DNA from: Oasisia sp. SBJ-2009
Lineage: Eukaryota; Annelida; Polychaeta; Sabellida; Siboglinidae
Length of the DNA stretch: 64,000 nucleotides
NCBI GenBank assembly: GCA_964017155.1
Contig: OZ024854.1
Coordinates: 52,381,096 to 52,445,095 of the forward strand
Direction of reading: 5' to 3'
In this document: in pieces, positions 34,701 through 48,004 of the stretch
Layout of the letters: every line of letters begins with the position of its first letter
Numbering within the stretch: position 1 is the first letter of the stretch
Position numbers and translations under genes: made by a program
The notes under the pieces: model-generated
Seen by the model: the letters and a program-made list of their open reading frames with translations, nothing else
Told to the model about the DNA's origin: nothing
Database searches by the model: none

Positions 34701-35280
34701 CTAGAATTGATTGACACAGAATATAAATAATGCAGGCTCATGCGTTGGGTGCTCTCAACCTCTTTCACTCACAAGTTGAATTGTTGCTTGAACACTTTTA
34801 ATGTCATACCACGATCACCATACAGATGTAACATTTCTACAGATTATAGCAACTAACAAAATGTTATATTTATCTACATTTTAAACTGCTGTATTGACTA
34901 TTTGACTATGGATATAGACATCTTGAAATATACATAAATGCAACTTATATAATGGAAAGACTGCTGTGATCAGATGAGAACATTTTTTGCCAACAAACGG
35001 TTTGCCAAAATGCATGGGTTTAAAACTTATATATGGGAAATATATAGGTCATACCGACAAATATAAAATGTTATCATGACATCAATTAACAAACCACTGC
35101 TGTCTATATTGGCATCACAGATGGTCACACATGAGTGATCACCATTTGCTGTGACCACATCATCCTATCAATGGAATCAATTGTCACATTCAGTGAGAAC
35201 ATCAATGACACAGCCACATGCAGTTAATTGCGATTTTTAAGTATCAGTTTTTATGATATGTTCCATTTGAGATTATTTTT
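31741..35280. other. Unassigned AT-rich DNA
   Basis: No supported gene over 3.5 kb. A 31-bp direct duplication containing actattatattggctgcat lies at about 33318-33384. A C-rich tract lies at 32385-32465. Confidence 0.4.
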
Positions 35281-35285
35281 TAAAT

Positions 35286-36926
35286 AACATCAGCCTCCAT
35301 GTCACACTGAGAGATGACTCCAGCCTCCATGTCACACTGACAGTTGACTCCAGCCTCCATGTCACACAGACAGTTGACTCCAGCCTCCATGTCACACAGA
35401 CAGTTGACTCTAGCCTCCATGTCACACAGACAGTTGACTCTAGCCTCCATGTCACACAGACAGTTGACTCCAGCCTCCATGTCAATGACAGTTGACTCCA
35501 GCCTCCATGTCAATGACAGTTGACTCCAGCCTCCATGTCACACAGACAGTTGACTCTAGCCTCCATGTCACACAGACAGTTGACTCCAGCCTCCATGTCA
35601 ATGACAGTTGACTCCAGCCTCCATGTCAATGACAGTTGACTCCAGCCTCCATGTCACACAGACAGTTGACTCTAGCCTCCATGTCACACAGACAGTTGAC
35701 TCTAGCCTCCATGTCACACTGACAGTTGCTTCCAGCCTCCATGTCACACAGACAGTTGACTCCAGCCTCCATGTCACAGAGATACTTGACTCTAGCCTCC
35801 ATGTCACACAGACAGTTGACTCCAGCCTCCATGTCACACAGACAGTTGACTGCAGCCTCCATGTCACACAGACAGTTGACTCCAGCCTCCATGTCACACA
35901 GACAGTTGACTCCAGCCTCCATGTCACACAGACAGTTGACTCTAGCCTCCATGTCACACAGACAGTTGACTCTAGCCTCCATGTCACACAGACAGTTGAC
36001 TCCAGCCTCCATGTCACACAGACAGTTGACTCTAGCCTCCATGTCACACAGACAGTTGACTCTAGCGTCCATGTCACACAGACAGTTGACTCCAGCCTCC
36101 ATGTCACACAGACAGTTGACTCTAGCCTCCATGTCACACAGACAGTTGACTCCAGCCTCCATGTCACACAGACAGTTGACTCTAGCCTCCATGTCACACA
36201 GACAGTTGACTCTAGCCTCCATGTCACAGAGATAGTTGACTCTAGCCTCCATGTCACACAGACAGTTGACTCTAGCCTCCATGTCACACAGACAGTTGAC
36301 TCCAACCTCCATGTCACACAGACAGTTGACTCTAGCCTCCATGTCACACAGACAGTTGACTCTAGCCTCCATGTCACACAGACAGTTGACTCCAGCCTCC
36401 ATGTCACACAGACAGTTGACTCTAGCCTCCATGTCACACAGACAGTTGACTCTAGCCTCCATGTCACACAGACAGTTGACTCCAGCCTCCATGTCACACA
36501 GACAGTTGACTCTAGCCTCCATGTCACACAGACAGTTGACTCCAGCCTCCATGTCACACAGACAGTTGACTCTAGCCTCCATGTCACACAGACAGTTGAC
36601 TCTAGCCTCCATGTCACAGAGATAGTTGACTCTAGCCTCCATGTCACACAGACAGTTGACCCTAGCCTCCATGTCACACAGACAGTTGACTCCAGCTTCC
36701 ATGTCACACAGACAGTTGACTCTAGCCTCCATGTCACACAGACAGTTGACTCTAGCCTCCATGTCACAGAGACAGTTGACTCTAGCCTCCATGTCACAGA
36801 GACAGTTGACTCTAGCCTCCATGTCACAGAGACAGTTGACTCTAGCCTCCATGTCACAGAGACAGTTGACTCTAGCCTCCATGTCACAGAGACAGTTGAC
36901 TCCAGCCTCCATGTCACACTGACAGT
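35286..36926. repeat. 30-bp minisatellite, about 55 copies
   Basis: The unit is cagttgactccagcctccat followed by gtcacacaga. A C/T change (actcc/actct) and an a/t change in the tail (cacaga, cacagag, cacactg) distinguish copies. Three early copies are shortened (gtcaatgacag). A marked variant (cacagagatagttgac) occurs at 36226 and 36616, exactly 13 units apart, suggesting block duplication. As the unit is a multiple of three without stops, frames of over 400 codons run on both strands; I regard these as artefacts. Confidence 0.97.
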
Positions 36927-36959
36927 GTGGCTGCAGGCCTTGTGGCAGCATGGCTACCA

Positions 36960-37883
36960 GGACATGAGATGAGTGGTCTCTTTCTGAATCTGAATCTGAA
37001 TGGTTGTAGTGCAAAACCCCTACTGGGGCATCATGCACTAGTGAAACATATGGTCCTAAGGACTACATTTGAGGCGCTATATATAAACAGAATCCACTCA
37101 CCTGCAGACAAGAGTCCCTGTCCCTACAGGGGTAACTATCCAGGGACAAGAACACGACCGAACCACTTATAGCAACAAGTGCACACCAGAGGGAGCTACT
37201 GCCAGTGAGGACCAGTAGACGAAGTCAGCCATCAGGTTTCACCGTGTGGAACGCTGGTTGTGACCGCCGGATACGACGAGCAGCAGATAGATCACTACTT
37301 TACATCTGCCAGTCCACGGTGTTAATAAAGTGCCAGTGAATCTGAGTACAGGGTGTACACCTTTCATAATTGTTTTTACGCCTCAACACTTCTAGTTATG
37401 AACAAGCATCAAGAGCACTGCAGATGACAAGATTGTGCTGAGAACTAGATCAGTTTCAAGTCACCGGATGTGCTCTGAGTCTCCGGTACACAGTTGGCTA
37501 TGTCTGTGTGGTTGGGGAAACACACATGAGCATGGATAGTGTAGGAAACACTGACTTGATCAAACATGTCCCTGCAGGTAGTTGGTCAGGTTGTTGACAA
37601 GACAAAACACAATGTGTCAAGTGGAGTTGTTATTAGAACAAAATTGTAACTCTGCTTAGTGTCTATGTGTATATTTGTGTGGCTCAATTTAAGGTTATCT
37701 ATTGATGGGAAAAGCCATAGTAATTTGTTCTTGGTGTGTCAAGTAGCACAATGACATTTCTTGGCAATGAAATGAATGCATTTCTTTATGTCAACGTAGG
37801 CTCATGAGTTATTGTAATAATTCCAAAGCCAACATTGGATTCATGAAATAGTTTTTAAGAGTGAACCATTGCATTATGTTATA

Positions 37884-37942
<59 letters not shown>

Positions 37943-38150
37943 AATATATATATATCAAAGTTCTAGTTTAACAAAACAACTGATTTGTTAATTATGTCTG
38001 TTACTTAGACGGCTGGCCCGGTGGACAGGCGGGATGGATGATGGATGCATGGATGAGCCACTGTGAAGAGACTGGAAGTATGGGTGTCTGGTTATATAAG
38101 TTGACATAACACACTTTAACCTGATTAGTAGAGTTAAGCATCAAATCATG
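36960..38150. other. Unassigned DNA with (TA)n tract
   Basis: No gene recognised. A (TA)n tract occupies about 37879-37960. The segment around 37060-37095 (gaggcgctatatataaacag) resembles tails of some SINE-like repeats, but I cannot define an element. Confidence 0.4.
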
Positions 38151-38227
38151 TGACGTGACGTGACGTGACGTGACGTGACGTGACGTGACGTGACGTGACG
38201 TGACGTGACGTGACGTGACGTGACGTG
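38151..38227. repeat. (TGACG)n microsatellite, about 15 copies
   Basis: A perfect 5-bp tandem repeat. Each junction creates TGACGTGA, close to the bZIP recognition sequences CRE/UPRE (TGACGTG). Confidence 0.97.
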
Positions 38228-38259
38228 CCTACATCAGTAGCTACACCCCAGCCACACTC

Positions 38260-38620
38260 ATCCAGTGCCCGGGTCACATGTTGGTGCAGCTAGTGCCCAG
38301 GTCACATGTTGGTGCAGCTAGTGCCCGGGTCACATGTTGGTACAGCCAGTGCCTGGGTCACATGTTGGTGCAGCTAGTGCCCAGGTGACACATGTTGATG
38401 CAGCCAGTGCCCGGGTCACATGTTGGTGCAGCCAGTGCCCAGGTCACATGTTGGTGCAGCTAGTGCCTGGGTCACATGTTGATGCAGCTAGTGCCCGGGT
38501 CACATGTTGGTGCAGCCAGTGCCCAGATCACATGTTGGTGCAGCCAGTGCCCGGGTCACATGTTGGTGCAGCCAGTGCCCACGTCACATGTTGGTGCAGC
38601 TAGTGCCCGGGTCACATTAC
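38260..38620. repeat. 28-bp minisatellite, about 13 copies
   Basis: Unit cagctagtgcccgggtcaca followed by tgttggtg, with variants ctag/ccag and cccggg/cccagg/cctggg. It directly follows the TGACG microsatellite after about 35 bp. Confidence 0.95.
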
Positions 38621-39357
38621 AACCACACCACTGGAACACTGGAACACAGGACCATTAATTGATGTCCCAGAACAACTTACATCTACTCATTGTGTTAACA
38701 CTCAGCATGAGTACTTCCTGTTAAAAAATTAAATTGGCAGATATCTGATAAGGGCAGGGTTATAATCATAACTCATGAAGATGAACTATTAGGGAGTTTG
38801 AAATATAAGTCAGTAAGTTCATGCCTTTAAATTATGACTGAATACAGTTCCTCTGGATTGCAGTATTTTTTAATATCTTGTGGAACAACGTACTTAGCTC
38901 ACTGTACTGTGTGTTATGAAAATACATACCATATAGTTTACAAGGTGTTCGGTGCGGCACATGGTTTTTATAAGCTTTTGTATAGATGTAACAGTGCGCT
39001 CTGCCATGAACTAGGCCCATGGACTTGAACTTATTTGGTTTGCCCCGCTGGTGTGACCACAGTGAATTGAATATGGTCTACGGTGCATTTATCAGCATCA
39101 AGGAAGTGTCAACTGACTGGCTTGTTGTTAGTTCAAATGATTACTTTTTGTAGTTTTGAAAGTTTCAGGTTTCATCAGTTGGATATTTTATGACTTGCCA
39201 TATGGTCTACAAATGCAGCATTTATAAAAATGCCAGTTTCAAAACCACATAAAAATACCAGTACAGCAGTATGTACTGCTGTATGGGCATCATACATAGT
39301 ACACATTATACAAGTTAAAAGGGCAGGCTTTATATATATATATATATGTATATTATA

Positions 39358-39416
<59 letters not shown>

Positions 39417-40405
39417 CATGCTATTCAGTCTATAGAGCAGCACAAAATATTTATTTTATCCTTCCACACGAGACGCATTCATGCGCAATTGTTTGTGGTA
39501 AGAATTCAGCCATAGTACAGTAACTACACAAAAACTACTCATTCAAACCAACTGTCTGCAGCCAGATACTTGTAGAAGTTGTACTTATTAAAATGCCAGA
39601 TTTTGAAATGGGAGCCAAATAAATAGGACCATAGGAAATAAAGAGTTAAAAACAAGGTTCTCGGTACTGATGGTGAAAATGGGGAATATATTTAGGGAAT
39701 TTTATGACAAACAATTATGTAAACCATAGAACAATTTTTTATTAGATACATCATATGTATAATATATTTACTAACTCTAATTGACATATTCCATAATTGT
39801 CTAAACCAACACAGGGTATGTCTACACTTTAACCAAGAAACAACAATTGCCCTTAGACTCATGGTACAACCGGGGCTCAAATTGGGCCCTCCTAGACTGA
39901 CGTGTCGTTTTAAATGAGCTAGAAAACACACGTTGCTATTTATGTCCTGCTTCCGGTGTACATTGGGCTGGTGACCAACCAGACAACTTTGTCAAGTCTG
40001 CGATGGAAGTGAGAAGAGAAGTAATAGCAGTGAGTGTCTGTAGCCACTTATCCAGCTGAGTGATCTCAATTAGACACGCCAAGTGAACAAAATAACAGGA
40101 GCTTAACAAAAATAGCTGATGGATGTGAACTTCTTGCTCTCAATTGTGCCCATGATGTCCTACACTCTAGGTCCCAGAATATTTCACTTTTTTAATTCGG
40201 GAATGTTAGGTGGCAACTGTGGTTCAGTGAATCTGCTTAAGGAGTAAAAAAATCCGAAATGGTGAGTAACACTGTTAAAACATGAATGATGAACTTTAGA
40301 TAAGTCACAACGTGCTACATATGCAGCCAACTTGATACTGGTACTTTCGATAGAGACAATGCTTGATGATGTTAAAGAACTATATGGGCTGATTAAGCTG
40401 CCTCC
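38621..40405. other. Unassigned DNA with (TA)n tract
   Basis: No gene recognised. (TA)n runs occupy about 39331-39415. Confidence 0.4.
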
Positions 40406-40409
40406 TCAA

Positions 40410-42490
40410 CTAGTTTAGCTCATTGTGGTTCTGATTCTTCAATTAATTTAGCTCATTGTGGATCTGGTTCTTCAGTTAGTTTAGCTCATTGTAGATCTGG
40501 TTCTTCAGTTAGTTTAGCTCATTGTAGATCTGGTTCTTCAGTTAGTTTAGCTCATTGTGGATCTGGTTCTTCAATTAGTTTAGCTCATTGTAGATCTGGT
40601 TCTTCAATTAGTTTAGCTCATTGTAGATCTGGTTCTTCAATTAGTTTAGCTCATTGTAGATCTGGTTCTTCAATTAGTGTAGCTCATTGTAGATCTGGTT
40701 CTTCAGTTAGTTTAGCTCATTGTGGATCTGGTTCTTCAGTTAGTTTAGCTCATTGTGGATCTGGTTCTTCAATTAGTTTAGCTCATTGTTGATTAGTTCT
40801 TCAATTAGTTTAGCTCATTGTAGATCTGGTTCTTCAATTAGTTTAGCTCATTGTGGATCTGGTTCTTCAATTAGTTTAGCTCATTGTAGATCTGGTTCTT
40901 CAATTAGTTTAGCTCATTGTGGATCTGGTTCTTCAATTAGTTTAGCTCATTGTAGATCTGGTTCTTCAATTAGTTTAGCTCATTGTAGATCTGGTTCTTC
41001 AATTAGTTTAGCTCATTGTAGATCTGGTTCTTCAGTTAGTTTAGCTCATTGTAGATCTGGTTCTTCAATTAGTTTAGCTCATTGTAGATCTGGTTCTTCA
41101 ATTAGTTTAGCTCATTGTGGATCTGGTTCTTCAATTAGTTTAGCTCATTGTAGATCTGGTTCTTCAATTAGTTTAGCTCATTGTGGATCTGGTTCTTCAA
41201 TTAGTTTAGCTCATTGTAGATCTGGTTCTTCAATTAGTTTAGCTCATTGTAGATCTGGTTCTTCAATTAGTTTAGCTCATTGTAGATCTGGTTCTTCAAT
41301 TAGTTTAGCTCATTGTGGATCTGGTTCTTCAATTAGTGTAGCTCATTGTAGATCTGGTTCTTCAGTTAGTTTAGCTCATTGTAGATCTGGTTCTTCAGTT
41401 AGTTTAGCTCATTGTAGATCTGGTTCTTCAATTAGTTTAGCTCATTGTAGATCTGGTTCTTCAATTAGTGTAGCTCATTGTAGATCTGGTTCTTCAATTA
41501 GTGTAGCTCATTGTAGATCTGGTTCTTCAGTTAGTTTAGCTCATTGTAGATCTGGTTCTTCAATTAGTTTAGCTCATTGTAGATCTGGTTCTTCAATTAG
41601 TTTGGCTCATTGTGGATCTGGTTCTTCAATTAGTTTAGGTCATTGTTGATCTGGTTCTTCAGTTAGTTTAGCTCATTGTAGATCTGGTTCTTCAATTAGT
41701 TTAGCTCATTGTAGATCTGGTTCTTCAATTAGTTTAGCTCATTGTAGATCTGGTTCTTCAATTAGTTTGGCTCATTGTGGATCTGGTTCTTCAATTAGTT
41801 TAGGTCATTGTTGATCTGGTTCTTCAGTTAGTTTAGCTCATTGTGGATCTGGTTCTTCAGTTAGTTTAGGTCATTGTGGATCTGGTTCTTCAATTAGTTT
41901 GGCTCATTGTGGATCTGGTTCTTCAATTAGTTTAGGTCATTGTGGATCTGGTTCTTCAATTAGTTTAGCTCATTGTAGATCTGGTTCTTCAATTAGTTTA
42001 GGTCATTGTGGATCTGGTTCTTCAATTAGTTTAGCTCATTGTAGATCTGGTTCTTCAGTTAGTTTAGCTCATTGTGGATCTGGTTCTTCAATTAGTTTAG
42101 CTCATTGTGGATCTGGTTCTTCAATTAGGTTAGCTCATTGTGGATCTGGTTCTTCAGTTAGTTTAGCTCATTGTTGATCTGGTTCTTCAATTAGTTTAGC
42201 TCATTGTAGATCTGGTTCTTCAATTAGTTTAGCTCATTGTGGATCTGGTTCTTCAGTTAGTTTAGGTCATTGTGGATCTGGTTCTTCAGTTAGTTTAGGT
42301 CATTGTGGATCTGGTTCTTCAATTAGGTTAGCTCATTGTGGATCTGGTTCTTCAATTAGTTTAGGTCATTGTGGATCTGGTTCTTCAATTAGGTTAGCTC
42401 ATTGTGGATCTGGTTCTTCAATTAGTTTAGCTCATTGTGGATCTGGTTCTTCAATTAGTTTAGCTCATTGTGGATCTGGTTCGTTGGTTT
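40410..42490. repeat. 33-bp minisatellite, about 63 copies
   Basis: Unit agtttagctcattgtagatc followed by tggttcttcaatt. Copies vary at gtagatc/gtggatc, caatt/cagtt and agctc/aggtc; two carry tgttgat, which creates stops. In the plus frame it encodes an 11-residue repeat (SISLAHCRSGS), open for 287 codons at 40786-41649 before such a stop. No splice or promoter context supports translation. Confidence 0.97.
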
Positions 42491-42494
42491 TAGT

Positions 42495-44502
42495 GAATTG
42501 TTTAACTGTTTGAAGGAATTCACATCAGAGTTGTGAAAGTTTATTGTGAAGCGTCCCTTAGAAATTTGTAATTTGTGGTTTAATAATATTAAAGTAATGG
42601 TCACAGAACTGTGCTAAATCACAGAACAAAAACGGAACTGGAGTGAAATTTGTAAACACAAATTGCTGGCATGGTTAAAATACATGAAATAATATATACT
42701 TTCTGTCAAATACATCTTCAGTGAAGCAATGAAGATGAAGAGCACATACCACAGAGGGTGGGTGAATCTGGGAGGGAATAAAAACATGGCAGATTAAGAA
42801 GAGTCGGATGTCACCACCCTTGAAAGATCAGAGTGGATGCTTTGGGTGATACATTCTGCAAAAACTGAAAACCGTGTAGAGAGAGATTGCAGGGGACGTA
42901 TCAACATATGACAATGTAGACATTGGTGCCCTTTAACATCTGTGTGCAGCAAAATATGTTTACAATTCATGTTAAATGAACTGTGCCCAGATGAATGGCG
43001 GTGATAGCTGTGTACCACCACCTTGTATCCTTCACTGGAAGTCCACCCGTCCTCGATGTCGTATAAATACTTCACTTTTTTACTTAACTCGTTTAGCTGT
43101 TTTTACTGCGCAGTTTTTTGTGATGGCGCAGCAAGATGAAAGTTGCGTAAACTGGAGCAGTGCCCGTCTCCACACTGTCATCACGGTGCATGCACACTAG
43201 GCCAGGGGTTGGAGGTGGGGACCTACAGCTGGGTACATTTCAACAGCATTCCTGCTCTATTTAGCAGCAGATTTTTCAGCATTTGCCTGCTATACGAAGT
43301 TACTAACCCTTTGATAATTACCTCAATTTGACAATGTTATTCCAAATCTTGCAGAATTGCATCAATTCAACATTTCTGAAGAGATCAGTCCTTTGAAAAT
43401 CAGACGCTTTCAGCAAGCTAAGTGTGGTAGTAGGCCTGTATATATATTCTGTGCATCTGTTACATAGTTATCCCCAGAAATGTGTCCAATATGTGACTAG
43501 TTGGATGTTAGCTTATAATTTACAACCTATTACACATTACATACAAGTAATAGTAATTGTAACCTAATTCTACAGCATCTATATCCTTGAAAATTCAAGT
43601 TCAGAGGCGCAGCACACAACATGATTATGGGGACAGAGAGGATCGAGCCATTACTGCATGGAGTACGGGTCCACCAAATGTTAGACATGGTAGACATTAA
43701 TGCTATTTCAAACAAATGTGTTTTGAGGTTTTTCTATATGTCATGTCATGGGTCACAAAACCCAGAATACATGGTGTGATGTGACAGTTATACCTCTAAG
43801 ATATCCACACGTTTCTGTTGGAAACTCTCAACGATCTACATATAATTGTATTTCATAGGCTCATAGCTACACATAAAATGCATTATATTTCAAATAATTA
43901 TGGCTACCTTTAAAATACAAATGGAGACTATATACAATTTAAATGGTCCTAAAATGGTATACAGGGGTTTGTCACCAAGAGTGAGACTTGTGCAACTAGT
44001 CACCCTGCTGTGTGCCCCATCTGCACATGACAGGGGTGGATGACCCTGAAACATGATCCCGTAATCCAGCCCTAAAATAGGAATTAATTAACTGCCATGT
44101 AAAACACAGGAAGTTGTAATCACCTGTGGCAACGTCCTTCCAGTCTAATTTAGCCTGGTGTTTAAGCACAGCTTTTGTCATGTCTATAATTATATACTTA
44201 GTCAACTGTGAAAAATGGTACATCATTAGACAAGTTACAGAAAAAGTAACACAATTGTACAAACATGATTTGCACTATGTGGGTATTAGAAATACCAACC
44301 AAGCACTAATATACATGTTAGCGACATATATAAAAGTCTATCCAGGCCTATTATAAAAGCAAACAAATCTGACTACTTTCACAAAATAAATGTTGATATA
44401 ATATATGAAATGACAAATATTTCCTGCAAAAGTGCCATCTAGTCTGCGCGCAAAGAAGAGGCACATAAACAAATGACAAGATTTGGTATCTTTGAAGACA
44501 CA

Positions 44503-44505
<3 letters not shown>
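42495..44505. other. Unassigned DNA
   Basis: No convincing gene, SINE or transposon over 2 kb. Confidence 0.4.

Positions 44506-44560
<55 letters not shown>
44506..44560. repeat. (TA)n microsatellite
   Basis: TA run of about 50 bp. Confidence 0.95.
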
Positions 44561-44562
<2 letters not shown>

Positions 44563-44665
44563 TACATATATATACATATTTGTCCACCACAATCATGTGT
44601 GAAGTGCTGTGTACGCATGTATGCCCAATACCAGCCCATGAGACTGGACTGTGACATTGGTGGGT

Positions 44666-44802
44666 GCCCTGCCCTGCCCTGCCCTGCCCTGCCCTGCCCT
44701 GCCCTGCCCTGCCCTGCCCTGCCCTGCCCTGCCCTGCCCTGCCCTGCCCTGCCCTGCCCTGCCCTGCCCTGCCCTGCCCTGCCCTGCCCTGCCCTGCCCT
44801 GC
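44666..44802. repeat. (CCCTG)n microsatellite, about 27 copies
   Basis: A perfect pentanucleotide array; peptides such as PCPALPCPAL or GRAGQGRAGQ read from it are artefacts. Confidence 0.97.
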
Positions 44803-44809
44803 CACTCAC

Positions 44810-45215
44810 CTCTGCCCTCTGTATTATGTCTTACAAGCTGCAGTTATTTACTTACATGTGTGAGTCGTCCAGTCGGTCACACCGTGGCTCTTCTAGACCC
44901 GACCTAAACATGACCACCAGCTGAATGCAGCTCAAGTTACTTGCTGACACGATCCTGCGATCCAGACTTGTCTCATTGCTGCCCAATTAGTTGCAACATG
45001 ACAGCTCTTGTACAAACCGCTCAGTATGGCCTGAGTAATTTTTCTGACAACAATCTGCCTCCCTTCAGAGGTTCGCAGATAGTTCAAAGCTATTACACGA
45101 CGCTCATGTATTAAAATGCTGGTTGTTTTTATTGACATCAAACTCTTCCGCTTACTTAGGAAGATATTTGGTGTGGCTGATTGAAAATGTGGAGGTAGTT
45201 GGGGCAAGTGCAGAG
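44810..45215. other. Unassigned DNA
   Basis: Nothing recognised. A 100-codon minus-strand frame at 44932-45234 has no motif. Confidence 0.4.
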
Positions 45216-45217
45216 AT

Positions 45218-45752
45218 GAAGATGATGTCATCATGATAGTCTAGACAAAAAATGTCATCATGATGGTCTAGTCAGATGATATCACAATGATGATTTTAAA
45301 AATTATGTCACCAAGATGGTCTAGTCAGATGATGTCACAGTGATGATTTAAACAAATTATGTCACCAAGATGGTCTAGTCAGATGATGTCACCATGATGG
45401 TCTAGACAGTTGATGTCATCATGATTGTCTAGACAGATGATGTCAGCCTGATGGTCTAGACATGTGATGTCATCATGATGGTCTAGACAGATTATGTCAC
45501 CATGATGGTCTAGACAGATGATGTCACCTTGATGATCTAGACAGATGATGTCACCATGGTGATCTATACAGATGATGCCATATTGATGGTCTAGACAGCT
45601 GATGTCACCATGGTCGTCTAGGCAGATGATGTCATATTGATGGTCTAGACAGATGATGTCATCATGATGGTCTAGACAGATGATGTCATCATGGTGGTCT
45701 AGACAGACGATGTCACCATGATGGTCTCGACAGATGATGTCACCATGAATGA
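45218..45752. repeat. 27-bp minisatellite, about 19 copies, divergent
   Basis: Unit gatggtctagacagatgatg followed by tcaccat or tcatcat. Copies are more diverged than in other arrays, with small indels at the left end (aaattatgtcaccaag). Confidence 0.93.
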
Positions 45753-45759
45753 ATGGTCA

Positions 45760-47255
45760 ACATAAACAGCAACAGTAGCTGAGGACAACAGCAGACCTTG
45801 CGAAAGGAGATGACCTCAAGATGACCTCTGTCATAGCACATGCTTAATAGCTGGTGTAGCCAGTGAGTTAGCCATCAGGATGAGTTTATTTTATTAATAT
45901 ACATATATATATATGTGTTATTGTTATTATTTTTAATTTCTAATTAGATGCATAGTAGAATCTCACTACTAAAGATAATGGGTTCTTTGCCTAGAGAATG
46001 TCATAATTAAAAATCTGAGAAAGCTGCTGCAGGCAATTAAGTAGTTGTGACGACAGAGTAACCATGATGACTGACATATACACTGTAGATAGAGGCCATA
46101 TGAGGACATAAAGTATTAGTAGCCATGCTGATTATAAGATCATAAATTCTAGTAGCAATCCAAACAACGTATAGTAACCATCTTTTTGTGAGATAAACAA
46201 GTGCCACTTTCACCCAGTGTAAAACGTGTTTTCTTTCCGTTTCAGTGAAGGATCAGCTGAGCACCTGGGGAGAACATAATCATATCACAGCTGCAGTCCA
46301 TGTTTGTCTATGCCTGCCTAAACTAATCCTGTATGAAAGAATGTCTGTGGCCCTGGCAGAACTCTGTGTCAAGAAAATACAGATCTATTTAGAGTGAGGA
46401 AGGCTGAAGTAAATAACATTCAGGTCAGGTTGCTGATACCTTTATTCAAATTTAAAAAAAGATAATGGTATAAAAATACAGCCATTCTGAATACATGGTT
46501 ACTACCCACTGGTAGCTGTCACCAAGTAGAGGAGACAATAGAAAGGCTGCGTCAATAGTGCCAGGCCGGGGAAGTTACCTTCAATCTGTGGGGGCAAACA
46601 CTCTAGTGGTATAATCAGTTATAATTACACTAGATACGTCAAGGTAATCATAATCGATTATACATATTTTCTTTGGTAATCATATTTGTTTTTGTTTTTA
46701 TAAATATAAGCCAAATAATAGAAAGATAAAGGTAAGTTTTATGGAATGCTGCATACAGTGCTTTAGATGATTAGTTAGTTGTTTCCTCCGTGACAGACCT
46801 GGGCAGTTGTTGATGTTGACATCTCCACCACACATGCTCTACTCACTGTTCTACGGGGCTCTAGAAATTCACTGATTACAAATATCATTTGTTTTTTTAT
46901 AATATACCCATATCTGATATTGTATCTGAAATCAAGGCAATATCAACGTTTTTTAATCATGATTGTGATTATTTTGCGGGTGTAATCAATTATTGTTATG
47001 ATAACTATTATGAATCAACTGAATGATAACCACATACAGTGACTTCATCTCTGCCTTGTGGCTGGCCAAGATGCCCAGACTGTGTGAACAGGAAGAGAAC
47101 CACTCATTACTAACTTTGTCACGTGGAGACCGTGTATACAGATGCTGGAATGTCTTCCCCTGGTTATATTTAAAGATTGTTAATGTATATTAATCAGACA
47201 AATTGCATGAAGACTGCGTGCTGGGAAGGCTGAATGTTTGGCCCAAAGAAGCTGT
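45760..47255. other. Unassigned DNA; TAATCGATTA-like words
   Basis: No gene recognised. At about 46605-46690 and 46850-47030 there are repeated AT-rich words (ggtaatcataatcgattata, gtaatcaattattgttatga) reminiscent of subterminal regions of some hAT elements. Element borders are not visible. Confidence 0.3.
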
Positions 47256-47261
47256 CGGCAA

Positions 47262-47650
47262 TCTGTGGTCTGGCTGGTCCTCTCACACAGTCACTGGTGT
47301 CAGTCTTCTGTGGTCTGACTGGTCCTCTCACACAGTCACTGGTGTCAGTCTTCTGTGGTCTGACTGGTCCTCTCACACAGTCACTGGTGTCAGTCTTCTG
47401 TGGTCTGACTGGTCCTCTCACACAGTCACTGGTGTCAGTCTTCTGTGGTCTGACTGGTCCTCTCACACAGTCACTGGTGTCAGTCTTCTGTGGTCCGGTC
47501 CTCTCACACAGTCACTGGTGTCAGCCTTCTGTGGTCTGACTGGTCCTCTCACACAGTCAATGGTGTCAGTCTTCTGTGGTCTGACTGGTCCTCTCACGCA
47601 GTCGCTGGTGTCAGTCTTCTGTGGTCTGGCCGGTCCTCTCACACAGACAC
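47262..47650. repeat. 45-bp minisatellite, about 8.5 copies
   Basis: Unit tggtctgactggtcctctca followed by cacagtcactggtgtcagtc and ttctg. One copy is shortened (tggtccggtcctctcacac, near 47490). Frame-preserving length gives artefactual open frames on both strands. Confidence 0.95.
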
Positions 47651-48004
47651 TGGTTCACTTCATTTGTTTACAAAGCACACACAGCTTGTAAATTACCAAT
47701 GAAAGCATAGCACCTTTTGTATTACGTTGTGAATGTACAGTGTCAAATTGTCAATTTTAGTTTGTTACTAATGGTTTTGTTTAACGCTTGTGATAAAATA
47801 TTAATTTGAAGTCCATGAAGCCTGAAATAGTTAGCTAATCTGGACAGTTGTAATGGCCTAGGATACAGCCATCGATGCAGCCCTCTAAAACTTTAATGAG
47901 ATGCTCTGGTCAGTCCATCTGTTGACCTCTGTTGACCTTCCTAGTAACCTTACTTTTCTAAATATACTCGCCAATATCAAGGCTTTCTCTACTGATTAAT
48001 CATA

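Noticed and set aside
35598..37038. Open frames of 439-470 codons on both strands
   Set aside because: They are produced by a 30-bp tandem unit lacking stops; there is no promoter, splice or codon evidence for a protein.
44351..44809. GRAGQ-repeat protein
   Set aside because: Translation of the (CCCTG)n array joined to a TA repeat.
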